From: Granulosicoccus antarcticus IMCC3135
Lineage (GTDB): Bacteria > Pseudomonadota > Gammaproteobacteria > Granulosicoccales > Granulosicoccaceae
Length of the DNA: 64,000 nt
Assembly: GCF_002215215.1 (NCBI RefSeq)
Contig: NZ_CP018632.1
Location: 4,708,501-4,772,500 of the forward strand
Direction: 5' to 3'
Positions 27,225 to 35,091 of this stretch are shown here, piece by piece. Below the pieces are notes generated by a model that searched no databases, was not told the origin of the DNA, and saw only the letters and a program-made list of their open reading frames with translations. Each line of letters starts with the position of its first letter. The first letter of the stretch is position 1. Made by a program: the position numbers and the translations under genes.

Positions 27225-28676
27225 TCAGGCGGCCTGAGCTTGTGATTGAATAGTATTGGCTATGAACGAAGGCAACTGCCCATCAAAGAGCATGTTCAGC
27301 GCATCAGTTGCTGAAACTCCATTTTTGCGGCACGTCGATAGGTAGCCGCGAATTCGACACGATATCAAGGCACCGTCCATCGAACGGAAACATCCTGATA
27401 TTTTTTGCTGCACCTTGGTCATCCGTATGTCGTTCTCACCCTGGTTGTTGGTGAACGGCACTATCGCATCACTCATGAATCGCAACACGTCATCTTCGTA
27501 GTTGATCAGACGCTCGAGCAAATTTCGTGACTTGCTGCGCTTGAGGCGGCCACGGGTACCACTTCGACGATTGTCTATCGGTGGAGGACATTCGATCTGT
27601 GCTTTTTTCGTTATCCGACGATATCTGGCGTACCAACGAGTCGCCTCATCTAAATCCAACTTACCTTGAGCCTTGTTGACCGCTGTATTGAGTTCTATCA
27701 GGTATTGACGCATCGTTCTTGCCCACGCTTGCTTATCCTGCTCCCAGGCACGCTGCAGTTCGCGTAGGTGGTGTGCGTTACAAAGAGAATGGAGACAAAA
27801 AAGATATGTGTAATAGGGCTTCCAGTGGTCATGACATAGCACGCCGGTGAAGTGTGGAAGAATGTCGATCTGATCCATCGCTTCAGTGCCACGGCGTTCG
27901 TGCGGGTAATAGTAGGTAAATTGTAGGTTCGAGGTGCAGTGCAACCAATGACGCTTGCCATTAATGTTGATGCCCGTTTCATCCACGTGAAGTAAGGTAC
28001 TGTTCGTGAGCTGATACTTGACCCAACTTTCATATTCTTCCAGCTTGTCAAACGCTTTACGATTGAAGTTATGGATCGTCCCGGCACTAAGCGGCATTAG
28101 AAATTGATCAGCAAACTGTTCGTGTACTCGCTCATAGGGAATGAGCTGTTTCTGAGACAGATAGACTGCCTGAACTTTTACCGTATTGCCGTATTGAGCT
28201 CTGGCAACCACTCCTTCGGGGAATGGTGCGGTGTACTGATATCCATCACTACCTTCAAGAATCTGGGCGCGGTACTCGGTGACGACAGCGCAGATCTTGA
28301 TATCAAAAACCTGTCGTGACTCATAGCCCACTTCTTTGTACTCGACTCCTGTGGGAATCGTGCGCTTATCGATTTTGATGGGCACAATTTCATCTGGTTC
28401 AGCCACCGGTTCCAGGGTGCACCCCTTATGACCTTTTTGTCCACCGGGCTTGCGTTTGCCTCTGGGCGGCCTCGCTTTCTTGTCGCGATTCGGATCTTGT
28501 GAAGGTGGGATGCTGCTAGTGCTGCTGTTAAGAGTGACACGGTTGAGCAGCAGGCCAACCAACAGAAGCAACACCTCCAAAGAGGATCTGAGCGCAGGTG
28601 ATAGATCCTTCTCATTTTTCAGAGATAGCTTGACCGACTCGATGGTCGATTCAACGTCAATATCCTGAATTTTCAC
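27225..28676 (-). CDS. IS66-family transposase (TnpC type)
   Basis: A 483-residue transposase. An N-terminal helical region, a Pro/Lys-rich linker (RPPRGKRKPGGQKGHKG) and a zinc-binding-like region precede the DDE catalytic core: D232 (LLHVDETGIN), D283 (VLCHDHWKPYY) and E414 (NNQGENDIRM). The start is GTG at 28676. No tnpA or tnpB accompanies it, as in the stand-alone IS66 subgroup. The stop lies 13 bases inside the left element end, so the nested IS110 insertion leaves the gene whole. Confidence 0.9.
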   Translation of the reverse strand: MKIQDIDVESTIESVKLSLKNEKDLSPALRSSLEVLLLLVGLLLNRVTLNSSTSSIPPSQDPNRDKKARPPRGKRKPGGQKGHKGCTLEPVAEPDEIVPIKIDKRTIPTGVEYKEVGYESRQVFDIKICAVVTEYRAQILEGSDGYQYTAPFPEGVVARAQYGNTVKVQAVYLSQKQLIPYERVHEQFADQFLMPLSAGTIHNFNRKAFDKLEEYESWVKYQLTNSTLLHVDETGININGKRHWLHCTSNLQFTYYYPHERRGTEAMDQIDILPHFTGVLCHDHWKPYYTYLFCLHSLCNAHHLRELQRAWEQDKQAWARTMRQYLIELNTAVNKAQGKLDLDEATRWYARYRRITKKAQIECPPPIDNRRSGTRGRLKRSKSRNLLERLINYEDDVLRFMSDAIVPFTNNQGENDIRMTKVQQKISGCFRSMDGALISCRIRGYLSTCRKNGVSATDALNMLFDGQLPSFIANTIQSQAQAA

Positions 28677-28912
28677 TGTGACAACCCAAACATTTCAGAG
28701 CTGCTCTCATAGCCACGTTTTGTCTATGAGGAGCATAGACGTCATTGAGAAAACTGCCAGAAAAATAGCACCACTGTGCAATCTTGAGGCACCGTGGAAA
28801 ATGAATGCGCATACAGGCTTACAGATGCAGGGCCAGCGGTATTGCTCTCGACCAAGTACTAATCAAGTGTGCAAATCTATCGCGGCAACGACAAATACGG
28901 CTGAATAGTTAC

Positions 28913-28920
28913 ATTGATAT
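28913..28920. repeat. Right target-site duplication of the IS66-type element
   Basis: ATTGATAT follows the terminal GTTAC of the element and matches the octamer at 25516-25523. Confidence 0.85.
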
Positions 28921-29001
28921 ATCCTTTTCGCAGTGAAAACAGATAGTCGTGGCTAGAACATCGGTTGCCTACCCTTCATAAATGGATCCTCCTATCCGCA
29001 A

Positions 29002-29889
29002 ATGAATGAACCTTCTCTAGACGATCTACGCCTGTTCCTGGTAGTGGCCAGCGAGGGCAGCCTGAGTGCCGCCGCAAAGCGCCTGTCGGCAAGTACTGCC
29101 ACGCTCTCGCGCCGTATCAACCAGCTGGAACAGCAAACGGGTCGATCACTCTTCCATCGTCAACCCAGCGGCTACGAGCTAACCGCCGATGGAGCCTCGC
29201 TACGTGAACGCGTTTTGCAGCTGGACGCGGTGCGCGCAGAACTTGCCGACTGGCTTGCAGAACCTACCCGCCGGCCCATGGTTAGACTCTCTGCCGGTAC
29301 ATGGACCTGCAACTTGCTTGTAGAGCATATCTCGCAGCTGCACCAGAAAGATGACGCTTTCGGACTGGTATTCGTATCCACAGAAGAACGGCTCAGCATT
29401 GCGCACCGCGAGGTTGATATCGGTCTGCGTAACACCCGACCTGACGATCCGCATCTGGTCACGCGACGCATTGGCGAGGTGTGCTACGCAAGCTACGCCG
29501 CGACGGACAGGGAATTGGCTGATGGTGAAGAGCAACGCTGGCCGTGGCTTCTAGTCGCACCCGATTGCGCCCATACACGCAGTGCTCATTGGATGGTAGA
29601 GCATCGACTCTCCCAGGCAGTGCTACAGGTTACCGCCTCGCGCACCCTGCTCGATCTGACGGTCGCCGGCGCTGGCGTGACTGTTCTACCGTGTTTCGTT
29701 GGTGATCGATTACCAAGCCTGCGCCGTGTCGGCCCTCTCATCGATGAGCTGACTGAATCGCAGTGGCTCGTGATGCACAGCGAAACCCGGCATCGCCCTG
29801 CAGTGCGTACCGTGATCGAAAGAATAGGCATAATGATCAGTAATTACGCGGATCTATACAGTGGCAAATGCCAGCGTGAGCCAATCTGA
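29002..29889 (+). CDS. LysR-family transcriptional regulator
   Basis: A 295-residue LysR protein. The N-terminal winged HTH (LDDLRLFLVVASEGSLSAAA and SASTATLSRRINQLEQQTG, residues 4-60) is followed by a substrate-binding domain. The effector domain is short of some usual features but keeps the pattern ITASRTLLDLTVAGAGVTVLP-like near 210-230. Its position between the two parts of the PQQ locus makes it a candidate regulator of alcohol oxidation, but the insertion elements lie between it and the main operon. Target and inducer are unknown. Confidence 0.88.
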   Translation: MNEPSLDDLRLFLVVASEGSLSAAAKRLSASTATLSRRINQLEQQTGRSLFHRQPSGYELTADGASLRERVLQLDAVRAELADWLAEPTRRPMVRLSAGTWTCNLLVEHISQLHQKDDAFGLVFVSTEERLSIAHREVDIGLRNTRPDDPHLVTRRIGEVCYASYAATDRELADGEEQRWPWLLVAPDCAHTRSAHWMVEHRLSQAVLQVTASRTLLDLTVAGAGVTVLPCFVGDRLPSLRRVGPLIDELTESQWLVMHSETRHRPAVRTVIERIGIMISNYADLYSGKCQREPI

Positions 29890-29944
29890 AGCCGTTACAC
29901 GATAGCGGCGGATATCCATAAGCAGACAACGGAAGGTATTGATT

Positions 29945-30334
29945 TTGATCGAGGGCAGCTGCTTGTGCGGCCAGGTGAGTTACGAAATATCCGGAGAGCT
30001 TGGTGAGATAGTGCATTGTCATTGCGTGACTTGTCGCAAGGCACATGGCGCTGCTTTTTCCAGTGTTGCAGCCGTGCAAGATGCAGATTTCAGGCTTAAC
30101 GGCGAAAGTGCTCTCAGTTGCTTCGAATCATCGAAAGGCAAACATCGTTATTTTTGCTCTGGCTGCGGTACTCAGATCTATGCAAAACGCGAGAATACAA
30201 AGCATATTATTCTTCGACTGGGATCACTTGATTCAAATACAGTGACGCAGGAAAGGAGTCATATCTGGGTCTCTGAGAAAGCCGATTGGTATTCGATACA
30301 CAACGAGCTACCAGAATACCCCGAGGCTGAGTAA
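29945..30334 (+). CDS. GFA-family (glutathione-dependent formaldehyde-activating/CENP-V-like) zinc protein
   Basis: About 129 residues with the GFA cysteine set: GSCLCGQVSY, HCHCVTCRKAHG and FCSGCGTQI, which form two zinc sites. The first characterised member was reported to speed formaldehyde-glutathione adduct formation, though many homologues have no shown activity. A link to aldehyde produced by the PQQ dehydrogenase is tempting but unproven. The TTG at 29945 is 8 bases after GGAAGG; a TTG at 29939 is too close to it. It converges with the beta-propeller gene. Confidence 0.8.
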   Translation: MIEGSCLCGQVSYEISGELGEIVHCHCVTCRKAHGAAFSSVAAVQDADFRLNGESALSCFESSKGKHRYFCSGCGTQIYAKRENTKHIILRLGSLDSNTVTQERSHIWVSEKADWYSIHNELPEYPEAE

Positions 30335-30346
30335 TACGCCTCAGGG
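30319..30346. terminator. Stem-loop between convergent GFA and beta-propeller genes
   Basis: CCCCGAGGC (30319-30327) pairs with GCCTCAGGG (30338-30346) with one mismatch around a 10-base loop that contains the GFA stop codon. No T-run follows. It may act in both directions. Confidence 0.4.
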
Positions 30347-30374
30347 CACAACCCAGAGAGAATGCCGCTTCGTC

Positions 30375-31403
30375 TTAACCGGGAATATTCTCCTTGGGCA
30401 ATATGGCAATACCCCAGGGGTAACGACCAACCTTGATTGTCTTCACCGCTTTGCGACTGGCAACATCGACCATCGTTACGTCACCCGACACACCATTGGT
30501 TGTGTAAAGCATGTCCTGCTCGGGGGTTAATGCCATGTGCCAGACACGTCGACCTACCAGTATGTAATCCACCACTTCAAGTGTCTTGCGATCCACCACC
30601 GCCACATGATTTGAAGGCCCTAATGCGATGAACGCCGTCTTTCCATCGTCGGTCAGCTCCATCCCCACCGGTTGAATCTGGTCTCGTGAGACTCCGGGAA
30701 TCGAAAAGCTGATTTTCTTTTTGATCTCCTTTGTTTCTGTATCAATGACAGCGACGGTGCCTCCGATCTCCGACGACACCCACAGCTCCTTGTCATCGGA
30801 TGAGAACTCTGCATCTCTTGGCCGTTGATCCACCAGGGTGTTGGCCACGATAGTCTGTGTTTCCGTGTCGATCCAGTGAGTCATATTGGATGTTTCGGAG
30901 GTAACGATGGCATATTTGCCATCATGACTCACGGCCATGCCTTCAGGCTCCACACCCACATCGATTTGTGAAACCACCGTACGAGTTTCAATATCCACTA
31001 CGGTGGCGATTGCATCATCCTCATTAGCGATATACAGATGCCGGTTATCCGGATGCAAGGCGAACTGTTCCGGGTCTTCGCCACTGGGCAGTTCAAAGAG
31101 AATCGAATCATCGCTAACATCAATCACCTGTACCGTGTCCGAATCGGAGGCACAGACGAACAACTTGGTGTAGTCGTGACTCAGGATAACGCCACGAGGC
31201 CGTTCACCCACATCCAGAGTCTTGATTACTTCATTGGTTTCTGTGTCGATGACTGACACAGTATTGTCTTTTTCATTACTGATATAGGCCCAATGGGCGT
31301 TTGCAGTACCAGACATGATGCCTATTGTCAGCCCCAGGGTACCCAGTATCGGGGCTTTGAATTCACGCAAGCTGACGACTCTTTCGTACCATTGCCTGTT
31401 CAC
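30375..31403 (-). CDS. PQQ-catabolism-associated YncE-type beta-propeller protein
   Basis: A 342-residue exported seven-bladed propeller with YVTN-type repeats (for example VSVIDTETNEVIKTLDVGERPRG, VAVIDTETKEIKKKISF, VTMVDVASRKAVKTIKVGRYPWG). Members of this subgroup recur beside PQQ dehydrogenases; their role is unknown. The GTG at 31403 is preceded by AGAGGA at a good spacing, and residues 1-36 then form a signal peptide ending TANA. It follows the ABC-type binding protein on the same strand by 32 bp, an arrangement typical of PQQ-associated gene sets. Confidence 0.82.
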   Translation of the reverse strand: MNRQWYERVVSLREFKAPILGTLGLTIGIMSGTANAHWAYISNEKDNTVSVIDTETNEVIKTLDVGERPRGVILSHDYTKLFVCASDSDTVQVIDVSDDSILFELPSGEDPEQFALHPDNRHLYIANEDDAIATVVDIETRTVVSQIDVGVEPEGMAVSHDGKYAIVTSETSNMTHWIDTETQTIVANTLVDQRPRDAEFSSDDKELWVSSEIGGTVAVIDTETKEIKKKISFSIPGVSRDQIQPVGMELTDDGKTAFIALGPSNHVAVVDRKTLEVVDYILVGRRVWHMALTPEQDMLYTTNGVSGDVTMVDVASRKAVKTIKVGRYPWGIAILPKENIPG

Positions 31404-31435
31404 GGTGTTTTGTCCTCTTAGTGTCAATTTATTAA

Positions 31436-32659
31436 TTAGAGAAAGTCTTTGCATTGGGTTTCTGGTGCATCAAGACCTAAGGTATCCAGTTCGGTTATCG
31501 GATGCAGAAAGCCTTCAATGGGTGCGGTAGCGACCATCGCTTGAGGATGTACAAGCTGTACACTCTGGCGCATCTGTCCATTCCAGTTACGAAAGCTGAG
31601 CGGTGAACCCTTGAAGCCACCCAGTTCGAATTCGCTGGATAGCAGGTAGCTTCGAATAGCCGAAGGATCCACCGAACCGGTACGGGTAACCGCTTCACCG
31701 ACACTACGAATGGCAGCCCAGTTACTGTAGTCGCGGGATGTCATGTCGCGCGCAGCCAGCTTCCTGAACCTGGATTGCAACTGCGCAGCCCCCCATTGCT
31801 CGATCACTGGCGACCAGGCCACAGGGGTCAGCCCTGCACTACCGGTAACAGGCCGTGGCAGCCAGGTATTATAAAGTATGTATTGTGAAAACTGCTGATC
31901 TTCATCAGCAACAATGATGGCATCGTATTGCTTGGCTTGTGTAAAGACAGGCACCTCACTTGAGGCAGTACGGCGCATGTCTGCATCTTCAATCCATTTT
32001 TTGCTTTCAACTACTTTCACGCCAAATTTGGTCATTGAGCGTCGTAGCGCATCGGCAAAGGCTTTGTCTTTGTGATTATTGCCTTCAATCAGGAACACCT
32101 TGTTCCAGCGTCGTTTGTAGAAAAACTGGATCAAGCCATCGCTGAGCATGGCACGTGAGGGTATGGAGTGCAGCACATTAACCTGGCATTGCTCATTGCG
32201 CAGCTCATCATTCATGCTCTGCGCGTTGAAGATCAGATCGTCTGCCGCCTCCGGCAATGCCGCTATGGCTGTCAAATCATTCGCAGGAAGGTTCGCGACA
32301 ACCAGGTGAGCACCACTAGCCAGTTTGGCTCTGATTTTTTCATTGCGTTCGTCCACAGGCTCATCAGGCTCGAAACTCATGCGCTCCAGCGTGTAGTTCT
32401 GACCCAGAAAACGCCCCGTCGTATTGTTATCCTCTATGCCGAGTGCCGCACCCTGCTCGCCCTCATCTTCGGGCCAACTGACCAGATTGGACAATACCGG
32501 AGGGTGCTCAATGCGTTGCTCCAGGTACAGGATGTTCACATCCAGCGTGGTTGATTGCGCATTTGCCTGGAGACCAATCGAAGCCAGTCCCATCGCGGCC
32601 AGCGTTCTAAAAACAGGTCGGCGGACTGTGCAGACAAAGAGCGATTTCAGGTAGTTCAT
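31436..32659 (-). CDS. ABC-type substrate-binding protein of the PQQ-dependent alcohol dehydrogenase system
   Basis: About 407 residues with a signal peptide (MNYLKSLFVCTVRRPVFRTL to LQANAQ) and a Leu/Ile/Val-type periplasmic binding fold (VNILYLEQR; RRWNKVFLIEGNNHKDKAFADALRRS; YDAIIVADEDQQF). Proteins of this pattern accompany PQQ alcohol dehydrogenases, usually with an ABC ATPase and permease that I do not find here. ATG 32659 gives the best signal peptide; ATG 32698 is possible. It heads a two-gene set with the propeller gene. Ligand unknown; the possible ligands include PQQ-related or alcohol-derived compounds (inference). Confidence 0.78.
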   Translation of the reverse strand: MNYLKSLFVCTVRRPVFRTLAAMGLASIGLQANAQSTTLDVNILYLEQRIEHPPVLSNLVSWPEDEGEQGAALGIEDNNTTGRFLGQNYTLERMSFEPDEPVDERNEKIRAKLASGAHLVVANLPANDLTAIAALPEAADDLIFNAQSMNDELRNEQCQVNVLHSIPSRAMLSDGLIQFFYKRRWNKVFLIEGNNHKDKAFADALRRSMTKFGVKVVESKKWIEDADMRRTASSEVPVFTQAKQYDAIIVADEDQQFSQYILYNTWLPRPVTGSAGLTPVAWSPVIEQWGAAQLQSRFRKLAARDMTSRDYSNWAAIRSVGEAVTRTGSVDPSAIRSYLLSSEFELGGFKGSPLSFRNWNGQMRQSVQLVHPQAMVATAPIEGFLHPITELDTLGLDAPETQCKDFL

Positions 32660-32916
32660 AGCCAGATAATATAAGTGTTCTTCGTCAGACTTTTTCATGA
32701 AGTCAGATAGTGGCTTAAGGTGCACTATTCGGCTATGGGCAATGGGTACCAAGCAGAGATGGGAGAAGGCACAAAGCCTCCTCCACACCGGACTTGTCAG
32801 CCGCCTGCCACGCCCTGTGTATTCACATACAGCGAGTAGACGGAGGTGCTGGCCGCCATGAACAGCCGATTACGATGCAAGCCACCAAAGCACAGGTTCG
32901 CACAGCGTTCTGGCAG

Positions 32917-33100
32917 TTGAATTCTCCTCTCCCTGAAGAGAAGAGGATTCTTTTCCTCTTCGCTCATTCGTAGGCTCCTTCTGCAAGGCTCTGAATTCCC
33001 AGAGCGGCAATGTTGCGGGCCGCGTTTATATCGCGATCGTGCGAGCTTCCACACTCGACACAGCTCCATTGCCCCTGCGCGGGCCGCTTATTACGAGATC
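32917..33100 (-). ncRNA. Candidate omega RNA (reRNA) at the tnpB 3' end
   Basis: In TnpB systems the guide RNA spans the end of tnpB and the element right end and continues into flanking DNA, which becomes the guide. Here this region holds the hairpin at 32941-32960 and ends TTCAA; the guide would start CTGCCAGAACGCTGTG, in the lactonase gene. The 5' limit is arbitrary. No expression evidence. Confidence 0.4.
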
Positions 33101-34048
33101 TTTCAGACCTTTCGGTCCGCTGAGTGCACCGCACACAGAACAGGCTCGTGTGGAATATGCCTCGTTCACTTCTTGGTAGATAACCCCTGCGCTAGCGCAT
33201 TTATATTCCAGGGCTCTCTTGAGGCTAGACCAACCAGCATCCAGTGCTGACTTGGCCATCGTAGTCTTTACCATCGCTTTGGATGAGACGTTTCCGACAA
33301 ACACCGCCGCACTCTTTTCTACAATCCTTGTAGAAAACTGATGGATTCCATCGCTGCGGCGGTTTCTTATTCTGGCGTGTATCTTCTTTGTCTGACGCTT
33401 CTTTCTTGCCCGCTGGGCCGTGGCCAACGCTTTCTCATCCGCTCGATACCAGCGCCCATGCAATACATCTGCCTCACTGGTGGTCGCAGCATCCTTGCAC
33501 CCCAAGTCAATACCCATGGCGATCTTGCCCGTTGACTTCCTGATCGGTACCTCAACAGCGACGTTGAAATACCACCGACCCCGACTATCCTCACTGAATG
33601 ATCCAGAGCGAAGCGTGTAGCCTGCCAGTCCGTAGCTATCCCAGACACCGTAAGCTGTACCATTGAAATGTACCTGACCGTTACGCCAGCGGGCGTGACC
33701 GGTATTGAAAGGCACCCAACCCAACGAGCGCCGTACTCCCCCGGACCTGCGCCACGCCAGTTTGCGCTTTCTGAACTGGATTCTTGCCTGAACGTAGGAG
33801 CCTGCTACTTTCTGCACCGTATGGCTATGCAAACCCAGCTCTTTACTGGCGCCAGTGGTGTATGAGTGAAGATCGAAAACCGAAAGAAAACGGCCCAGTT
33901 CGCGAATACTGCGCTCTGACAGCTCGTTGATGTAATTCCAGACGTAATTAACGGCTCGTGCCTGACGGGAAAGCTCAGCGGCATGTTTGTCCTTGACACG
34001 CAGTCTCAGCGTGCGCAGTTGTTTCTGATTGGAAGATGCCTGATTCAT
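32964..34048 (-). pseudogene. tnpB (OrfB, RNA-guided nuclease family), frameshifted near its C-terminus
   Basis: The N-terminal helical domain, wedge and RuvC region are readable: RuvC-I Asp D181 in AMGIDLGCKDAA, then AVFVGNVSSKAM, and the first zinc knuckle CSVCGALSGPKGL. After GLKDLVI the frame runs into unrelated sequence and stops at 33026. The expected end is in another frame: WSCVECGSSHDRDINAARN followed by about 15 residues and TGA at 32964-32966, including the third RuvC Asp. So a single-base-type indel lies around 33065-33095. The usual RuvC-II Glu position is Gly (G252); a Glu in YQEVNEAYST may replace it, as reported for some TnpB lineages. Without the shift the protein would be about 355 residues. 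Confidence 0.85.
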
Positions 34049-35091
34049 GCTTCTATCTTAACCGCGTTACACAGGCTAATTCCGTTTATTGCACCAGGAA
34101 GCTATAAATATATACAGTATTATCGTTTTCAGCTCTCACATTCGCTAGGACCCCGCCCTAAGCGCAGGCCCGGCTAAACGACGGGGTTTGCCGCTCAGTC
34201 TGATCAATCCTGCCAATCAGGACACCTGCCGGATTGAATATATGAACCCCGTCCAGACCGGCTTTACCCATCCCCCAACCGCACCACAGATTGCCATCCA
34301 TATCGACACGAAAGCCGTCGGGGGTGCCCTCCTTGCCAGCATCAATCAAAACTCGCTGATTGGCCAGTGTCTGTGCATCGACAACGTCAAATTCAAGTAT
34401 CTGTCGAGGCTCGCCTCGCGACTGCACCACATAGAGTCGAGACTCGTCGGGCGAGAAAGCCAGGCCATTGGGCTGCTTGATGCTATCAGCGACCATGGTC
34501 AGTTTGCCCTCTGGAGATAGGCGATAGACATTGGGTGACACCGCCGGCTCGGCTTTCTCGCCCTCGTAGAATCCCAGAATGCCGAAAACCGGATCGGTGA
34601 ACCAGATTGAACCATCCGAGTGACAGACGACGTCGTTTGGCGAGTTCAGGGCTACGCCCTCGAAAGAATCAGCAAGTACCGTACGATGCCCATCAAGCTC
34701 GGTACGGATAACGCGACGTGTCAGGTGTTCACAGCTAATGAGCCGACCATTGCGATCGCGTGTATTACCGTTGGAATTATTACTGGGTGCCCGAAAAACA
34801 CGTGCTGACTCACTCTGTTCATCCCAGCAATACTGGACATTGCCCGGAACATCGCTCCACACCAGCGTGCCACTCTCACCGATCCAGACCGGCCCTTCAC
34901 ACCAGCGATACCCGGTCGCCAATCGTTCGATTTTAGCCAACGGCAATCGATACTGATCAAATTCCGGTGTGACCGATACGATGGCAGGATCAGGGTAGCG
35001 CTGACTGGGGGTCCAGAGGGTGCTCATGCTTTTTTGCAGTGCCTGTGTTGGAATAAGAAGCATGATGCCTCAGCCCCATCGGTAGATTCTT

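Larger units (their letters stand above)
25524..28912 (-). mobile_element. IS66-family element (single transposase gene) interrupted by an IS110/IS1111-type element
   Basis: The right end reads, in reverse complement, GTAACTATTCAGCCG, with the GTAA tip typical of IS66. The left end has the same 15 bases, but split: GTAA at 25524-25527, CT at 25528-25529, and CTATTCAGCCG at 27212-27222. Everything between is the nested IS110-type insertion. The element is flanked by 8-bp duplications ATTGATAT. Without the insertion it would be about 1.7 kb with one transposase gene, like the ISBst12-type IS66 members that lack tnpA and tnpB. It sits between the BatD-like gene and the LysR gene and interrupts neither. 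Confidence 0.88.
32917..34202 (-). mobile_element. IS605/IS1341-type element carrying only tnpB
   Basis: About 1286 bp, delimited by the interrupted lactonase frame. The left tip follows TTGAT (34207-34203) in minus-strand reading; the right tip ends TTCAA (32921-32917). No terminal repeats or target duplication exist, as expected for the single-strand IS200/IS605 mechanism. The left end can fold (CCCCG at 34151 with CGGGG at 34180, enclosing about 24 bases). Near the right end AAGAGGA (32941-32947) pairs with TCCTCTT (32954-32960). TnpA is absent, so the element depends on a transposase in trans. TTGAT is the same target-adjacent motif used by ISDra2 TnpB. Confidence 0.82.
32797..35063 (-). 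pseudogene. SMP-30/gluconolactonase-type gene split by a TnpB element
   Basis: The 5' part (35063 down to 34203) encodes an SMP-30 beta-propeller: metal-site Glu in YRWCEGPVWIGE, then SCEHLTRRVIR, NSPNDVVCHSDGSIWFTDP, QPNGLAFSPDESRLYV and TPDGFRVDMDGNLWCG. It runs to VLIGRID and then diverges. The missing C-terminus is found at 32916-32797: LPERCANLCFGGLHRNRLF and onward to the stop. Joining codon GAT (34205-34203) to CTG (32916-32914) restores GRIDLPERCANLCFGG, the normal family sequence. The 5' part alone ends in element sequence and lacks the last blade. The ATG at 35063 has GAGG upstream. The intact gene was the last of the rhamnose operon, 28 bp after the kinase, suggesting a sugar-lactonase role. 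Confidence 0.88.

Noticed and set aside
32797-33069. A separate 90-codon gene after the TnpB element
   Set aside because: Its upstream half is element and tnpB sequence; only the last about 40 codons are meaningful, and they are the detached C-terminus of the SMP-30 gene.
32964-34048. TnpB-like nuclease-dead repressor
   Set aside because: Loss of the RuvC-II Glu suggested it, but the C-terminus is frameshifted, the first RuvC Asp is kept and the element ends are those of a mobile insertion, so a decayed transposon gene is simpler.
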